Assembly (NCBI GenBank): GCA_964474905.1
Contig: CAYYUP010000004.1
Location: forward strand, 1-64,000
Direction: 5' to 3'
Length of the DNA stretch: 64,000 nt
Source: JADJRG01 sp964474905
Lineage (GTDB): Bacteria > Myxococcota_A > Polyangia > Nannocystales > Nannocystaceae
Shown here: one piece after another, positions 29,451-37,661 of the stretch
How the letters are laid out: every line of letters begins with the position of its first letter
Position numbering within the stretch: the first letter of the stretch is position 1
Position numbers and translations under genes: made by a program
Notes under the pieces: generated by a model
Seen by the model: the letters and a program-made list of their open reading frames with translations, nothing else
Database searches by the model: none
Told to the model about the DNA's origin: nothing

Positions 29451-29786
29451 CTAGCCGGCGGAGGACTCTTCGGGCGGGCCGGAGGGCTGCTCTTGGGCGC
29501 CGCCCAGGTGCCCCTGGAGGGCGCGAAAGGCCGCATCGATGCGATCGAGCTGGGCTTGGAGTTCGCTGCGCAAGCGTCCGTGAAGATCCTGCTCACGGAG
29601 GAGTTGGTCGGCGAGTTGGATCGCGACCAACGCGAGAGCCCGCGTCAGGTTGCCGCGCCGCGGTCCGGTGAGTTCGTGGACCTGAGCTGTGACCAGAGCC
29701 GCGAGTTCGTGCACGTACTCGGGACCCTCATCGCTGCGGATCACCAGGTGTTGGCCGGCGACCTCGACCTCGATCGCCCGCCGCAC
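29451..29786 (-). CDS. zapA: Cell division protein ZapA-like
   Basis: A 111-residue protein with a GTG start 3 nt after the prfA stop. The N-terminal part (AIEVEVAGQHLVIRSDEGPE, YVHELAALVTAQV) matches ZapA beta-strands and the first helix. A coiled-coil follows (LVAIQLADQLLREQDLHGRL), then a Gly/Pro/Ser-rich tail. ZapA cross-links FtsZ filaments at the division ring. Location directly behind prfA and before tyrS suggests co-transcription. Confidence 0.8.
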   Translation of the reverse strand: MRRAIEVEVAGQHLVIRSDEGPEYVHELAALVTAQVHELTGPRRGNLTRALALVAIQLADQLLREQDLHGRLRSELQAQLDRIDAAFRALQGHLGGAQEQPSGPPEESSAG

Positions 29787-29789
29787 GGA

Positions 29790-30866
29790 TCACTGCCCCT
29801 GAGCTTCGGCGAGACGGTCGGCCTCGTCGCTGGTGCGGAGGGCGTCGACGAGATCGTCGATGCTGCCGTTCATGAAGTCGCTGATCCCGTGGCGCGTCAG
29901 GCCGATGCGGTGATCGCTGATCCGATCTTGGGGAAAGTTGTAGGTGCGGATTTTTTCGGATCGATCACCGGTGCCGATTTGACCCCGACGATGGGCGGCG
30001 CGCTCGGTTTGGTATTTTTGGATCTCGAGGTCGAGCAGGCGCGATCGCAGGAGACGGAAGGCGATCTCGCGGTTTTTGACCTGCGACTTTTCTTGCCTGC
30101 AGTGCACCGCAGTGCCGGTGGGCACGTGGGTGATCCTGACGGCAGAGTCGGTCGTATTGACGTGCTGTCCGCCGGCGCCACTGGCCCGCATGGTCTGGAT
30201 CACGAGGTCCTTGGGGTTGATCTCGATGTCGATGTCTTCGGCCTCGGGCATCACCGCGACGGTCGCCGTGGAGGTGTGGATCCGGCCTTGGGATTCGGTT
30301 GCCGGGACCCGCTGAACTCGGTGCACGCCGCTCTCAAACTTGAGCAGGGCGTAGACGTTTTTGCCGCGGATGGTGCCCGAGATCTCCTTGTAACCACCGG
30401 CATTGGCCGCACTGACGTTCATCATCTCGATGGTCCAGCCCCGGGTCTCGGCGAAGCGGCTGTACATTCTCCAGAGGTCGGCGGCGAAGAGCGCTGCCTC
30501 CTCGCCGCCCGCACCGGCGCGGATCTCGAGGATGATGTCTTTGTCGTCGTTTGGATCCTTGGGCAGGAGCAGCCGCTGGATCTCGCTATTGCGGGCCGCG
30601 ACCGCACCGCGCAGGCGCAAGGCATCGGCTTCGGCGAGCTCGCGCATGTCGGGATCTTGGAGCAGCTCCTCGGCCTCGGCGAGCTCTGTCATTAATAGGA
30701 CGAGTTCGCGGTAGGCCTCGGCGACCGGGCTGAGATCGGCGTGCTCGCGGGAGAGCTGGAGGAAGCGGGCCTTGTCGGCGGCGATCTCTTGATCACAGAG
30801 CATCTCGGCGAGCTCTTCGTGGCGCTCGCCGATGCTCTCGAGCTTGGCGCGGAGGCTTGAGTTCAT
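29790..30866 (-). CDS. prfA: Peptide chain release factor 1
   Basis: A 358-residue RF1, recognising UAA and UAG. The stop-codon tripeptide PAT is seen in HRVQRVPATESQGRIHTS, which identifies RF1 rather than RF2. The catalytic GGQ lies in ASGAGGQHVNTTDSAVRI. The C-terminal region RTYNFPQDRISDHRIG is also conserved. There is no sign of the programmed frameshift known for RF2. The usual partner prmC (hemK) is not adjacent here; zapA and tyrS follow. Confidence 0.97.
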   Translation of the reverse strand: MNSSLRAKLESIGERHEELAEMLCDQEIAADKARFLQLSREHADLSPVAEAYRELVLLMTELAEAEELLQDPDMRELAEADALRLRGAVAARNSEIQRLLLPKDPNDDKDIILEIRAGAGGEEAALFAADLWRMYSRFAETRGWTIEMMNVSAANAGGYKEISGTIRGKNVYALLKFESGVHRVQRVPATESQGRIHTSTATVAVMPEAEDIDIEINPKDLVIQTMRASGAGGQHVNTTDSAVRITHVPTGTAVHCRQEKSQVKNREIAFRLLRSRLLDLEIQKYQTERAAHRRGQIGTGDRSEKIRTYNFPQDRISDHRIGLTRHGISDFMNGSIDDLVDALRTSDEADRLAEAQGQ

Positions 30867-31022
30867 GGCGCAGATCTCACTTAAGACGCGTGCACAGGGA
30901 CCTTATGCCCCTGTGCAAAGAGGCGCGCGACCCTAGCATCGGTGTCAAAAAGCGGCAACGAGGGCCGGGCTGCCGCTCCCTTGTCGTTGCGGAGCGAGAC
31001 AGCCCCGGGCTATGTCTGCCAC

Positions 31023-32348
31023 ATGCCGATCGAGCCGCGATGGGCCGCGCGAACTCAGCTCCTGCGGGAGCTTTGGCAGGGCCGCGACCGGATCATCATC
31101 GATCCGGTCTTGGAGCGACTGCTGGCCTCGGGAGGTGCCGGCGCGCGTCGACGCAGTGGAGCCTGCGCCGAGGTGGTCAGTGCGTTGCTCAGCGGCGGCG
31201 GTCGGGTGCGTCTGCTCGCTGAGGATCCGCGCTCGCTTCCCGGTGCTCGTCGTTATCCTGGCCTCGAGGTCGCCGACGCGGATGCGAGCGCAGCGATCCT
31301 CGACAGCGCGCCCTGGCAGGTGGCGCTCGTCGATCTCGGTCGTTATCTAGGTGCCGATGCCAGCCCTTCGCGGATGTTGCGGCGCGATCTGCCCGGGCTC
31401 GCGCGTCGCCTCGACAGGCGGGCGATCGCTCTCCTCGACGTGCTCGCCGACGGGGCTGCTCAGGGCCGGGTTGTGATCGTCACGGTCTCGGCCGCGCAGG
31501 TAAAGGTTCCCGAGTTTCAGGCGCTCATCGAGGCCTGCTTCGAGCGCGCGCATCTTCTGGGCATTGCGCCCCTGCCGGTGATGGCCGCGGTCGATTTTGG
31601 CGTCGTTGATCGCGATGACGACGGTCGCGGAGGTGGCGATGAGGACGTCGGGATCGCCTTTGACAACAGCCTCGGGGCGGAACCGAAGTTTCTCGAGTAC
31701 GTCGCGGTGGTCGGCCAGCAGCTCGCCGGAGGGCTGACGCTTTTTGAGATCCCCCAGCCGGCGAAGGCGACGTTCAACCGTGAGGGGGCCGACACCCTGC
31801 GGATCCAGATGTCTCAAGCTCGGCGCCAATTGGAGCTCGCAGCAGCTGCACGTGAGTCGTTGGTGGAGCAGCTCGACGCGGCACAGTCGCGAGCGGGGGC
31901 CCTAGAGGAGCGCTGCACGGCCCTCGAGGCTCGACTTGCGGAGGCCGCGTGGGGTCCAGGCGAAGCGAGGCGCGAGGATGCGCCCGACGAGGTCGAGGGC
32001 TACGCGGCTTTGCAGGCGTTGGTGACGAGCCTCCGCTGGCAACTCGAAAAATCCGAAGACGAGCGAGGTCGTCTGGCGGAGCGGCCCGTAGGAGTGCTCG
32101 AGGCTGAGGTCGCGAGCCTTCGGGCTGCGCTCGAGGAGGGCTCGGGGGGAGATCCGGGGCGTGGCCAAGCCCCGGCGATCGGGAGCGAGGGCTCGGGGGG
32201 GCCGACAGTGGCGGGGATCGAGCGAGCGCAGGCTGCCGTCGATATCTTGCTGCGGCGACTCGATCGCGGCGGTATCGGCCAGCGGGAGCTCCGGCGAAAG
32301 CTCAGCGAGGTCGCCTCGTTGCTCGTGGCGGGCTCTGACGGCGTTTGA
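31023..32348 (+). CDS. Unknown protein: Rossmann-like N-half and coiled-coil C-half
   Basis: 441 residues from the ATG at 31023; an in-frame GTG at 30942 is possible. I do not recognise a named family. Residues 1-240 alternate strands and helices (VVSALLSGGGRVRLLAEDP; WQVALVDLGRY; GRVVIVTVSAAQVKVPEF; LTLFEIPQ) in a way that recalls a degenerate SAM-methyltransferase fold without a clear motif I. An acidic Gly loop (DRDDDGRGGGDEDVG) interrupts it. Residues 250-375 are a predicted coiled-coil (SQARRQLELAAAARESLVEQ and on), and the C-terminus forms a further helical pair. Not an obvious operon member. Confidence 0.55.
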   Translation: MPIEPRWAARTQLLRELWQGRDRIIIDPVLERLLASGGAGARRRSGACAEVVSALLSGGGRVRLLAEDPRSLPGARRYPGLEVADADASAAILDSAPWQVALVDLGRYLGADASPSRMLRRDLPGLARRLDRRAIALLDVLADGAAQGRVVIVTVSAAQVKVPEFQALIEACFERAHLLGIAPLPVMAAVDFGVVDRDDDGRGGGDEDVGIAFDNSLGAEPKFLEYVAVVGQQLAGGLTLFEIPQPAKATFNREGADTLRIQMSQARRQLELAAAARESLVEQLDAAQSRAGALEERCTALEARLAEAAWGPGEARREDAPDEVEGYAALQALVTSLRWQLEKSEDERGRLAERPVGVLEAEVASLRAALEEGSGGDPGRGQAPAIGSEGSGGPTVAGIERAQAAVDILLRRLDRGGIGQRELRRKLSEVASLLVAGSDGV

Positions 32349-32530
32349 GGGACTGTATAGGCACGGGGTCGACTCGTGGATTGCAGTTGTTGCGGGCTTT
32401 GATCGGCCGGCTTATGCTGGGGCTCGGCTGCGGCCCCCAGTTGCAGCCCATTTGTTCAGCACCCGATACGGCAAAGACCCCCTGACCAGTGGTTGCCCGT
32501 GTCCCTTGATCTGCGGAAGTGAGTTAATCC

Positions 32531-33166
32531 ATGCGAGTTGTTTCCGGTGCGCCGATCCCCGACTGGGCGGCGCTTGAAACTGCTTTCGAGCACAACGCCC
32601 CTGACACCCACTCCTACCTGGACCTCGAGACAGGTCAGGTCGTCACAGTCGTGGATTCACGACCTGAGGACGAGGAGAAGCGGACCGCGATCCGCCTTCA
32701 AGGGAGTCGTTACGTTCATCTGGATCCTGCGTCCTCTCGCGAGCAGTACCGGTGGATGGAGCGTTTTGTCGCCTCTGTCGAGGACGGCACCCTCAAAGAG
32801 CGCCTGATCCTCGCGATCGATGGCAAGGGCGCCTTTCGTCGCTTTAAAGACGTGCTTCTGTCGTACCCGGTCGAGCGCGACCGGTGGTTCGCCTACCGGG
32901 CGAATCTCCTCCACATCTACATCGATTCCTGGCTGGACCCCCGCGATGTTGCTCTCGGCGAGAATCCGCCGTGGGGCGAGCCCCAGCCGCCCGCGGAGCC
33001 CGACGTGCCTCTAGAAAAACCCCTCGGTGAGCGAGGCGAAGGCCCGACAGAGACCCTTCGCAGCGAGGCTCGCGAGCTGATCGAGCAAATGCCTGCCCTC
33101 GAATTGCCGGCGGCGATCGCCTATCTGCTCTTTCTGATCGAGCGGAAGCCGACGATCAGCGAGTGA
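32531..33166 (+). CDS. UPF0158 family protein
   Basis: A 211-residue protein. The first 150 residues match my memory of UPF0158 (PF03682): DWAALETAFEHN, SYLDLETGQVV, YVHLDPASSREQYRWMERFV, and the closing GKGAFRRFKDVL and RWFAYRAN motif. Function of the family is unknown. The C-terminal 60 residues are an extra Pro/Glu-rich linker and a helix (ARELIEQMPALELPAAIAYL). DUF429 follows 9 nt after its stop, so the two are probably co-transcribed. Confidence 0.75.
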   Translation: MRVVSGAPIPDWAALETAFEHNAPDTHSYLDLETGQVVTVVDSRPEDEEKRTAIRLQGSRYVHLDPASSREQYRWMERFVASVEDGTLKERLILAIDGKGAFRRFKDVLLSYPVERDRWFAYRANLLHIYIDSWLDPRDVALGENPPWGEPQPPAEPDVPLEKPLGERGEGPTETLRSEARELIEQMPALELPAAIAYLLFLIERKPTISE

Positions 33167-33175
33167 GCCTCTCGC

Positions 33176-34123
33176 TTGGCGAGCAGCGAGGCTAGGCGTA
33201 CGAGCGCTGGGGCACGTGCCTTTCGACGCTTTATCGGTGTGAATCTCGGCGGCGGTCGGGGCAAGACGACCGCGGTCGCTCGCCTCGAGCGTGAGTCTGA
33301 GGGACGTGTGCGGGTGGTTGAGGCGCGTCTGCGTCAGGGACATCGCGGCGGTGGTGACGAAGGTGGGCTCGGCGGTGACGCGCTCTTCCGTGACGAAGTG
33401 CTCGTCGATTACATCCGTCGCTGGCTCGACGACGAGACCGTCGTCGCGATCAATTCGCCGCTGACCTTGCCGCCGTGCATCCGCTGCCAGCTGCCGTGTC
33501 CGGGGCTCGGATCCTGCGTTGTGCCCTCGGTGGTATGGATGCGGTCGCATGCGCCTGCGCTGTTGGCGAGGCGGGGTCGCAGCGATCGCAAAAAACCCGC
33601 GGTGACCCCCTATACCCAGCGAGCTGTCGATGTGCTCTACAGCCATGCTCAGCTTCAGCCGCGAGAGTCTTTGGGGCAGGGAATGGGGCCTCTGGCGGCG
33701 CGGGCAACCTATCTGCGGCGGGCGCTTGCTCCCGATCTGCGCCTGCACGAAAACCTTCTCGAGGTGCATCCGCCGGCGACGATCGTGCGGCTCTGTGGGG
33801 CTGAGTTCGAGCGGCGTCTACGTCGGGGCGAGACCGCACGCCTCTGGAGCCAGCGCAAGGAGACCTTTGTGCGGCTCGAGCGATGGTTGCGATTTGACTA
33901 CGTCTGGCCCGAAGTTGTGGTCAGAAGCCCCCATGTGTTCGATGCTGTGATCAGCGGCTTTACGGGCTTTCTGTGGGCACTCGAGGGCTGGCAAGGGCCG
34001 ACCGATATGCTCGACGAGGGGGCTCCAAAGGCCGTCACTGCAGCGATCGAGGGCCTTGGGCTCGATTGGGTCGACGACGGGTGGATCTGGGCGCCTCCGG
34101 CCCCCAGGACACAAAATGTGTGA
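33176..34123 (+). CDS. DUF429-like protein (predicted RNase H-fold)
   Basis: 315 residues from a TTG at 33176, the only start near the previous stop. Residues 18-35 (RFIGVNLGGGRGKTTAVARL) have the DUF429 opening strand, where the first acidic residue (usually GxD) is Asn here. A Cys cluster (PPCIRCQLPCPGLGSCVVP) and the block VVWMRSHAP follow. Near the middle, ENLLEVHPPATIVRL recalls the xxxExxPxA signature of DUF429. The C-terminus has FDAVISGFTGFLWALEGW, with the conserved hDAhhxAhxA-like pattern. Catalytic function unproven. Follows UPF0158 closely. Confidence 0.65.
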   Translation: MASSEARRTSAGARAFRRFIGVNLGGGRGKTTAVARLERESEGRVRVVEARLRQGHRGGGDEGGLGGDALFRDEVLVDYIRRWLDDETVVAINSPLTLPPCIRCQLPCPGLGSCVVPSVVWMRSHAPALLARRGRSDRKKPAVTPYTQRAVDVLYSHAQLQPRESLGQGMGPLAARATYLRRALAPDLRLHENLLEVHPPATIVRLCGAEFERRLRRGETARLWSQRKETFVRLERWLRFDYVWPEVVVRSPHVFDAVISGFTGFLWALEGWQGPTDMLDEGAPKAVTAAIEGLGLDWVDDGWIWAPPAPRTQNV

Positions 34124-34322
34124 TTCGCCACGCCGCTCAGGGGAGACCATCCGCAGCCTTCGGGCGTTGGCAGCTGGTGATGTCGAACGACCTGAGCTCT
34201 GCGTCCGCGACCGCATCGGGTCGGGCTTGCTGTCAAAGCATTCCCCAGTGCACATTGGTCGCGCGATCGGAGCGTGCGTGTCCACTTGCAGTAGGTCTAG
34301 GGCCGAGGTGAGCGATGGCTGA
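34116..34322 (+). CDS. Possible small coupled ORF (68 aa), doubtful
   Basis: An ATG at 34116 overlaps the DUF429 stop by 8 nt and the ORF ends 8 nt inside the next gene (34315). The product (MCDSPRRSGETIRSLRALAA and on) is Cys- and Arg-containing with no family I recognise. Evidence for it is only that it neatly bridges two genes; evidence against is the lack of a clear ribosome-binding site and short length. Confidence 0.3.
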   Translation: MCDSPRRSGETIRSLRALAAGDVERPELCVRDRIGSGLLSKHSPVHIGRAIGACVSTCSRSRAEVSDG

Positions 34323-35370
34323 GGTCGATCATGTCGCCGAGTTCACGTCGGCCGAGCTAGACCTCCTGGAGGATGCGTTGGACGATCCGGCGCTCGTCAT
34401 CGATGCGCCTTCGAAGGTGCGCGGGCGTCTCGAATCCTTTCGCGAGCTTCTCACTCTGGCAGAGGGAGCATTGCCGGCGATCGAGGTACCCGAGGGGCTC
34501 TTGGACAGTGTGCTCGCGGAGGCGCGGAGTTCACCGGCGGTCGATCTCTCGCCTGCCGCGGCGAACGTCGCGGCTTCAGATGTCGGTCTCTGGCAGCGCC
34601 TGCGACGCTCGTTGCTGCTGCCTGGCGTCGCCTTGGCTGCGACTGCGGCGCTCCTGGTGATCGTGCTCAAACCCGATGGATCTGACCTTTCGGACCTGTC
34701 CGAAGGAGCATCTAGTAAATCAATGCCTGCGGCGATGGCGGCTGGGAGGGACGAAGCGCTCGCGCCCCAGTCTGCCGCGGTTTCAGACGCCGAGGCTGGA
34801 CCGATGGTTGTGCCCGCAGCTGCGCCGAGCGTCGAGCACATGGAAGATCCGGCGTTGGCACCGGAAGACTTCGATGAAGAGGTTTCGGTGGCCGCCGAAG
34901 AACTCTCGCCAAAGTCCTACGACGAACTCAAGAGGCGCCCCGCGAAGAACAAAAAGGCGGCGAAGCGAGCGAGTGGCGGAGCCTCGGTGCCTGCAGACTA
35001 CGTAGAGCCCGCAAAGAGCGACGCAAACTTTGGTGACATGAACGTCGACGCTGAGGATAAAGACGCACTCCGTGGATTGCTGCAGGGAGCTGACAGCGAT
35101 CGTCGGCGAGGTCGCTGCGCTGCGGCGATCAAGGCGTATTCGCAGCTCATGGGGGTCAAGGGCAACGAAGAGGCGCGGGCGCTGATGGGTCTTGGGCTCT
35201 GCGCCGAGGCTGCGGGTGATGTCGCCGGGGCTGAAGGCTATTTCCGGCGGGCCAAGTCGATAAACCCCGCATTGGATCCGCTGATCGAGGCCGAGCGAGC
35301 CAAGATGACATCACCCCAGAATGGCAAGCGGGCGAAGACGAAGAGCGCATCGAGCTTCCCGCTCGACTGA
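34315..35370 (+). CDS. Single-pass membrane protein with C-terminal TPR-like domain
   Basis: A 351-residue protein with a GAGGTGA ribosome-binding site before the ATG. Residues 1-95 are cytoplasmic and acidic. One membrane helix (LPGVALAATAALLVIVL) is near residue 105. A long low-complexity region follows (Ala, Asp, Glu, Ser; later RRPAKNKKAAKRA). The last 100 residues (AIKAYSQLMGVKGNEEARAL, MGLGLCAEAAGDVAGAEGYF) form TPR-like helix pairs. The layout (cytosolic N-domain, helix, outer part) is that of anti-sigma-like proteins, but no zinc-finger and no sigma factor gene are next to it. Function unknown. Confidence 0.6.
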   Translation: MAEVDHVAEFTSAELDLLEDALDDPALVIDAPSKVRGRLESFRELLTLAEGALPAIEVPEGLLDSVLAEARSSPAVDLSPAAANVAASDVGLWQRLRRSLLLPGVALAATAALLVIVLKPDGSDLSDLSEGASSKSMPAAMAAGRDEALAPQSAAVSDAEAGPMVVPAAAPSVEHMEDPALAPEDFDEEVSVAAEELSPKSYDELKRRPAKNKKAAKRASGGASVPADYVEPAKSDANFGDMNVDAEDKDALRGLLQGADSDRRRGRCAAAIKAYSQLMGVKGNEEARALMGLGLCAEAAGDVAGAEGYFRRAKSINPALDPLIEAERAKMTSPQNGKRAKTKSASSFPLD

Positions 35371-35395
35371 TCTGCCGCGGGCCGCGAGCGAGCAT

Positions 35396-35423
35396 TTCAA
35401 CCTGCCCAAATAGTCAGGTTGAA
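35396..35423. terminator. Hairpin between convergent genes
   Basis: TTCAACCTG (35396-35404) pairs perfectly with CAGGTTGAA (35415-35423), loop of 10 nt. It lies between the TPR protein gene and the AgmX-like gene that converges on it. Confidence 0.6.
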
Positions 35424-35447
35424 GAGATCGGCTGCGTGCGGGGGTTG

Positions 35448-36083
35448 CTAGTCGACCTCAAAGCTCAGGTCGACACCCATCGAGGGGCCGTCGTAGCTCG
35501 GGAAGCGATGGTCGTAGACCGCCTTGCGGATACAGGGGATTGCGCCGCTCTCGCGGATCACGGAGGGCGCGCTGGCCGAGACCTGAGAGACTTTGCCGTT
35601 ACCGCCGATGCGTGCCTTGATCTTGACCTTGCCGCGGAGCACCGCGTCGCCGACGGATGCGTTGGCGATGCAACGCTGAAAGCGAGGGGTTAGCTTGCGC
35701 ACTTCGCTGCCGACTTGGCTGTCTGTGAGTCGCTCGGAACCCCCGTTGAGATCGAGGGCCTGGGCGCCGTTTGAGAACGCTGGGATGTGGCTGTCATCGA
35801 CCCGTGGCGCCTGGGCCTGGGCGTCGGCGTCGCTGTCGGCCCCGATGTCGTTGGCTCCACCGCCCCGCCGTTTCTTTCGCTTGCGTCGGCGCTTTCGTTT
35901 GCGAGTCGGTTCTTCGGCGACCTCTTGGGCTTCGACTACGCAGAGCCCGTCTTCGCATCGGGTGCCGGTGCCGCAACGATCATCGCATGCTGTGGGCTCG
36001 GCGGTTTGAATCGGGCAGAGTAGCCACCAGGCTGCGCCCCAAGCGAGGGAGGCGACGAGGGCTCCGGCGACCAATTTTCCCAT
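35448..36083 (-). CDS. AgmX/TonB-C-like envelope protein with basic linker
   Basis: 211 residues from the Met at 36083 (MGKLVAGALVASLAWGAAWW), which starts the membrane anchor; upstream codons are not conserved-looking. After the anchor comes a small Cys cluster (CDDRCGTGTRCEDGLCVV), then a very basic stretch (RKRKRRRKRKKRRGGG). Residues 120-211 (LTDSQVGSEVRKLTPRFQRC; VKIKARIGGNGKVSQVSASA; IPCIRKAVYDHRFPSYDG) have the pattern of the AgmX/PglI C-terminal (TonB-like) domain of myxobacteria. The role may be gliding, transport or envelope linking, not known. Divergent from the OmpA-family gene. Confidence 0.65.
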   Translation of the reverse strand: MGKLVAGALVASLAWGAAWWLLCPIQTAEPTACDDRCGTGTRCEDGLCVVEAQEVAEEPTRKRKRRRKRKKRRGGGANDIGADSDADAQAQAPRVDDSHIPAFSNGAQALDLNGGSERLTDSQVGSEVRKLTPRFQRCIANASVGDAVLRGKVKIKARIGGNGKVSQVSASAPSVIRESGAIPCIRKAVYDHRFPSYDGPSMGVDLSFEVD

Positions 36084-36210
36084 CACTCCGCTGATAGGAG
36101 GGCGGTGAGCCGCTGTCAAGGCGATGAGCTGTGAGTCGCACACGCTCCCTGCTCGCAGGTTGACGTGGTACCTTGCGACCTGCTCAACACCGAGCCTGGA
36201 GCCGATTCTC

Positions 36211-37602
36211 ATGCCCTTGTCAACCCTCTCAGGTCTCCTCCTCGCCCTCTGGATCGCGGATCCCTTCAGCTACTCCTACAACAGCCAGACCGCGGCCAAC
36301 GGCGAAGCCGAGATCGTGCTCACCGCCAATGAGAACATCGGGGCTTTTGATGTCACGATCCGCGGCGGCAAGAAGGTCGTTAAAAAGTCCGTAGCCAGCC
36401 TTAAGGCGGGGCAAACCTACAAGATCCATTGGGTTCAGGGGGCCGAGCGGGTCGCCTACGACATGCAGATCGAAGGTGCGATCTCGGGGAGTGGCCAGTT
36501 TGAGGTCAGTCGCCCGTCGGCGGCGACAGTGGTCGGTGGTGGCAAGATCGAAGCGCTCTTTGGGATCAACGACGTTCGCGAGCGCAACGTCGCCTACCGG
36601 CTGCCCTTTGATGTCGAGAGCTACACCTTTAAGGTCATCGATACCGACGGCAATACGATGCACGAGGAGTCCGGTGGGGCGGCGGGCAAGGCCGGCGATC
36701 GTCTCTCTCTGCGCTGGGAGAACGACGCTGAGGTCTTCATGCTCAAGCTCTCGGCTGTCGGTACGGGGGGGCAGACCGCCGAGGATATTAAGGTCACCTG
36801 GTCGGTCGATATCCCCCATACCAACATCAAGTTCGATAGCGGCAAGGCCCAGATCCGCGGCGACCAAGAAAAGTTCGTCGAGGAGGCTGCGATCATCGCG
36901 ATGTACGAGCTTGCAGGCCTAGAGAAGACCAACAAGGTGGTCGGCGCGGACCTTAGGGCGCAGCTCTACATCGTCGGCTACACCGATACCGTCGGCAAGG
37001 CCGGTAAAAACAAAAAGCTCAGCAACGCCAGGGCCAAGGCGATCGCCGAGTACTTCAAGAAAAAAGGCGTGTGGTGCGAGATTTACTACGCCGGCATGGG
37101 TGAGTCGGGGCTCCTGGTGAAGACCGGCGACAATGTCGACGAAGAGCGCAACCGCCGGGCTGCGTACATCATGGGTCCACAAAAACCGGCCGCGGGCGGG
37201 CCCATCCCGTCGAAATGGAAAAAGGCCGCAGATGCCAGCTCAAGGCCCTCTGGCGAGCTTCCTCCGTATCCAGAGAAGTACCGCGAGGATCGCGACAAGC
37301 GGAAATTTGGGACCAAGGGCGGTAGCTCTGGCAGCTCTGGCAGCTCGGCTGGATCCGGTGGATCCGGTGGCGGATCAGGGACCGCTCCGAGCGACGACGA
37401 CGACGACTTCAGCTACTCCGCCGGCAGTGACGGATACGACGATGACTCGTACGAGGGCGCCGAGGGCCCGAGCGAGGTCGAGGGCACGCCGGGCGCGAGC
37501 GCCAAGGGCTGCGCGGTCGCGAATGAGTACGACGGGACCTTGGCGATCGGCCTGTTCGCTGGGCTCTGGGGCTTTGCCCGGCGCCGTCGCTTCGGATCCT
37601 AA
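36211..37602 (+). CDS. OmpA-family protein with MYXO-CTERM-like sorting tail
   Basis: 463 residues from the ATG at 36211, which starts a short signal peptide (MPLSTLSGLLLALWIADP). Residues 20-200 form beta-rich domains without a recognised name. Residues 220-330 are OmpA-like: FDSGKAQIRGDQEKF, VGYTDTVGKAG, LSNARAKAIAEYFKKKGV, and EERNRRAAYI for peptidoglycan contact. A Ser/Gly/Asp-rich linker (GSSGSSGSSAGSGGSGG) follows. The end, KGCAVANEYDGTLAIGLFAG followed by LWGFARRRR, has a Cys, a hydrophobic helix and an Arg cluster as in MYXO-CTERM surface-anchoring signals. It is likely exported and anchored to the cell surface. Confidence 0.78.
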   Translation: MPLSTLSGLLLALWIADPFSYSYNSQTAANGEAEIVLTANENIGAFDVTIRGGKKVVKKSVASLKAGQTYKIHWVQGAERVAYDMQIEGAISGSGQFEVSRPSAATVVGGGKIEALFGINDVRERNVAYRLPFDVESYTFKVIDTDGNTMHEESGGAAGKAGDRLSLRWENDAEVFMLKLSAVGTGGQTAEDIKVTWSVDIPHTNIKFDSGKAQIRGDQEKFVEEAAIIAMYELAGLEKTNKVVGADLRAQLYIVGYTDTVGKAGKNKKLSNARAKAIAEYFKKKGVWCEIYYAGMGESGLLVKTGDNVDEERNRRAAYIMGPQKPAAGGPIPSKWKKAADASSRPSGELPPYPEKYREDRDKRKFGTKGGSSGSSGSSAGSGGSGGGSGTAPSDDDDDFSYSAGSDGYDDDSYEGAEGPSEVEGTPGASAKGCAVANEYDGTLAIGLFAGLWGFARRRRFGS

Positions 37603-37612
37603 GAGCAACAAA

Positions 37613-37645
37613 GAGCCCGCGCGCCGGTTGGCGAGCGGGCTTTTT
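37613..37645. terminator. Bidirectional terminator between OmpA-like and S46 peptidase genes
   Basis: AGCCCGC (37614-37620) pairs with GCGGGCT (37635-37641), and T follow to 37645. The loop itself carries GCCGGTTGGC. It serves the rightward OmpA-like gene and can serve the convergent S46 gene as well. Confidence 0.82.
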
Positions 37646-37661
37646 GTGTCTGCAGAGTCGA

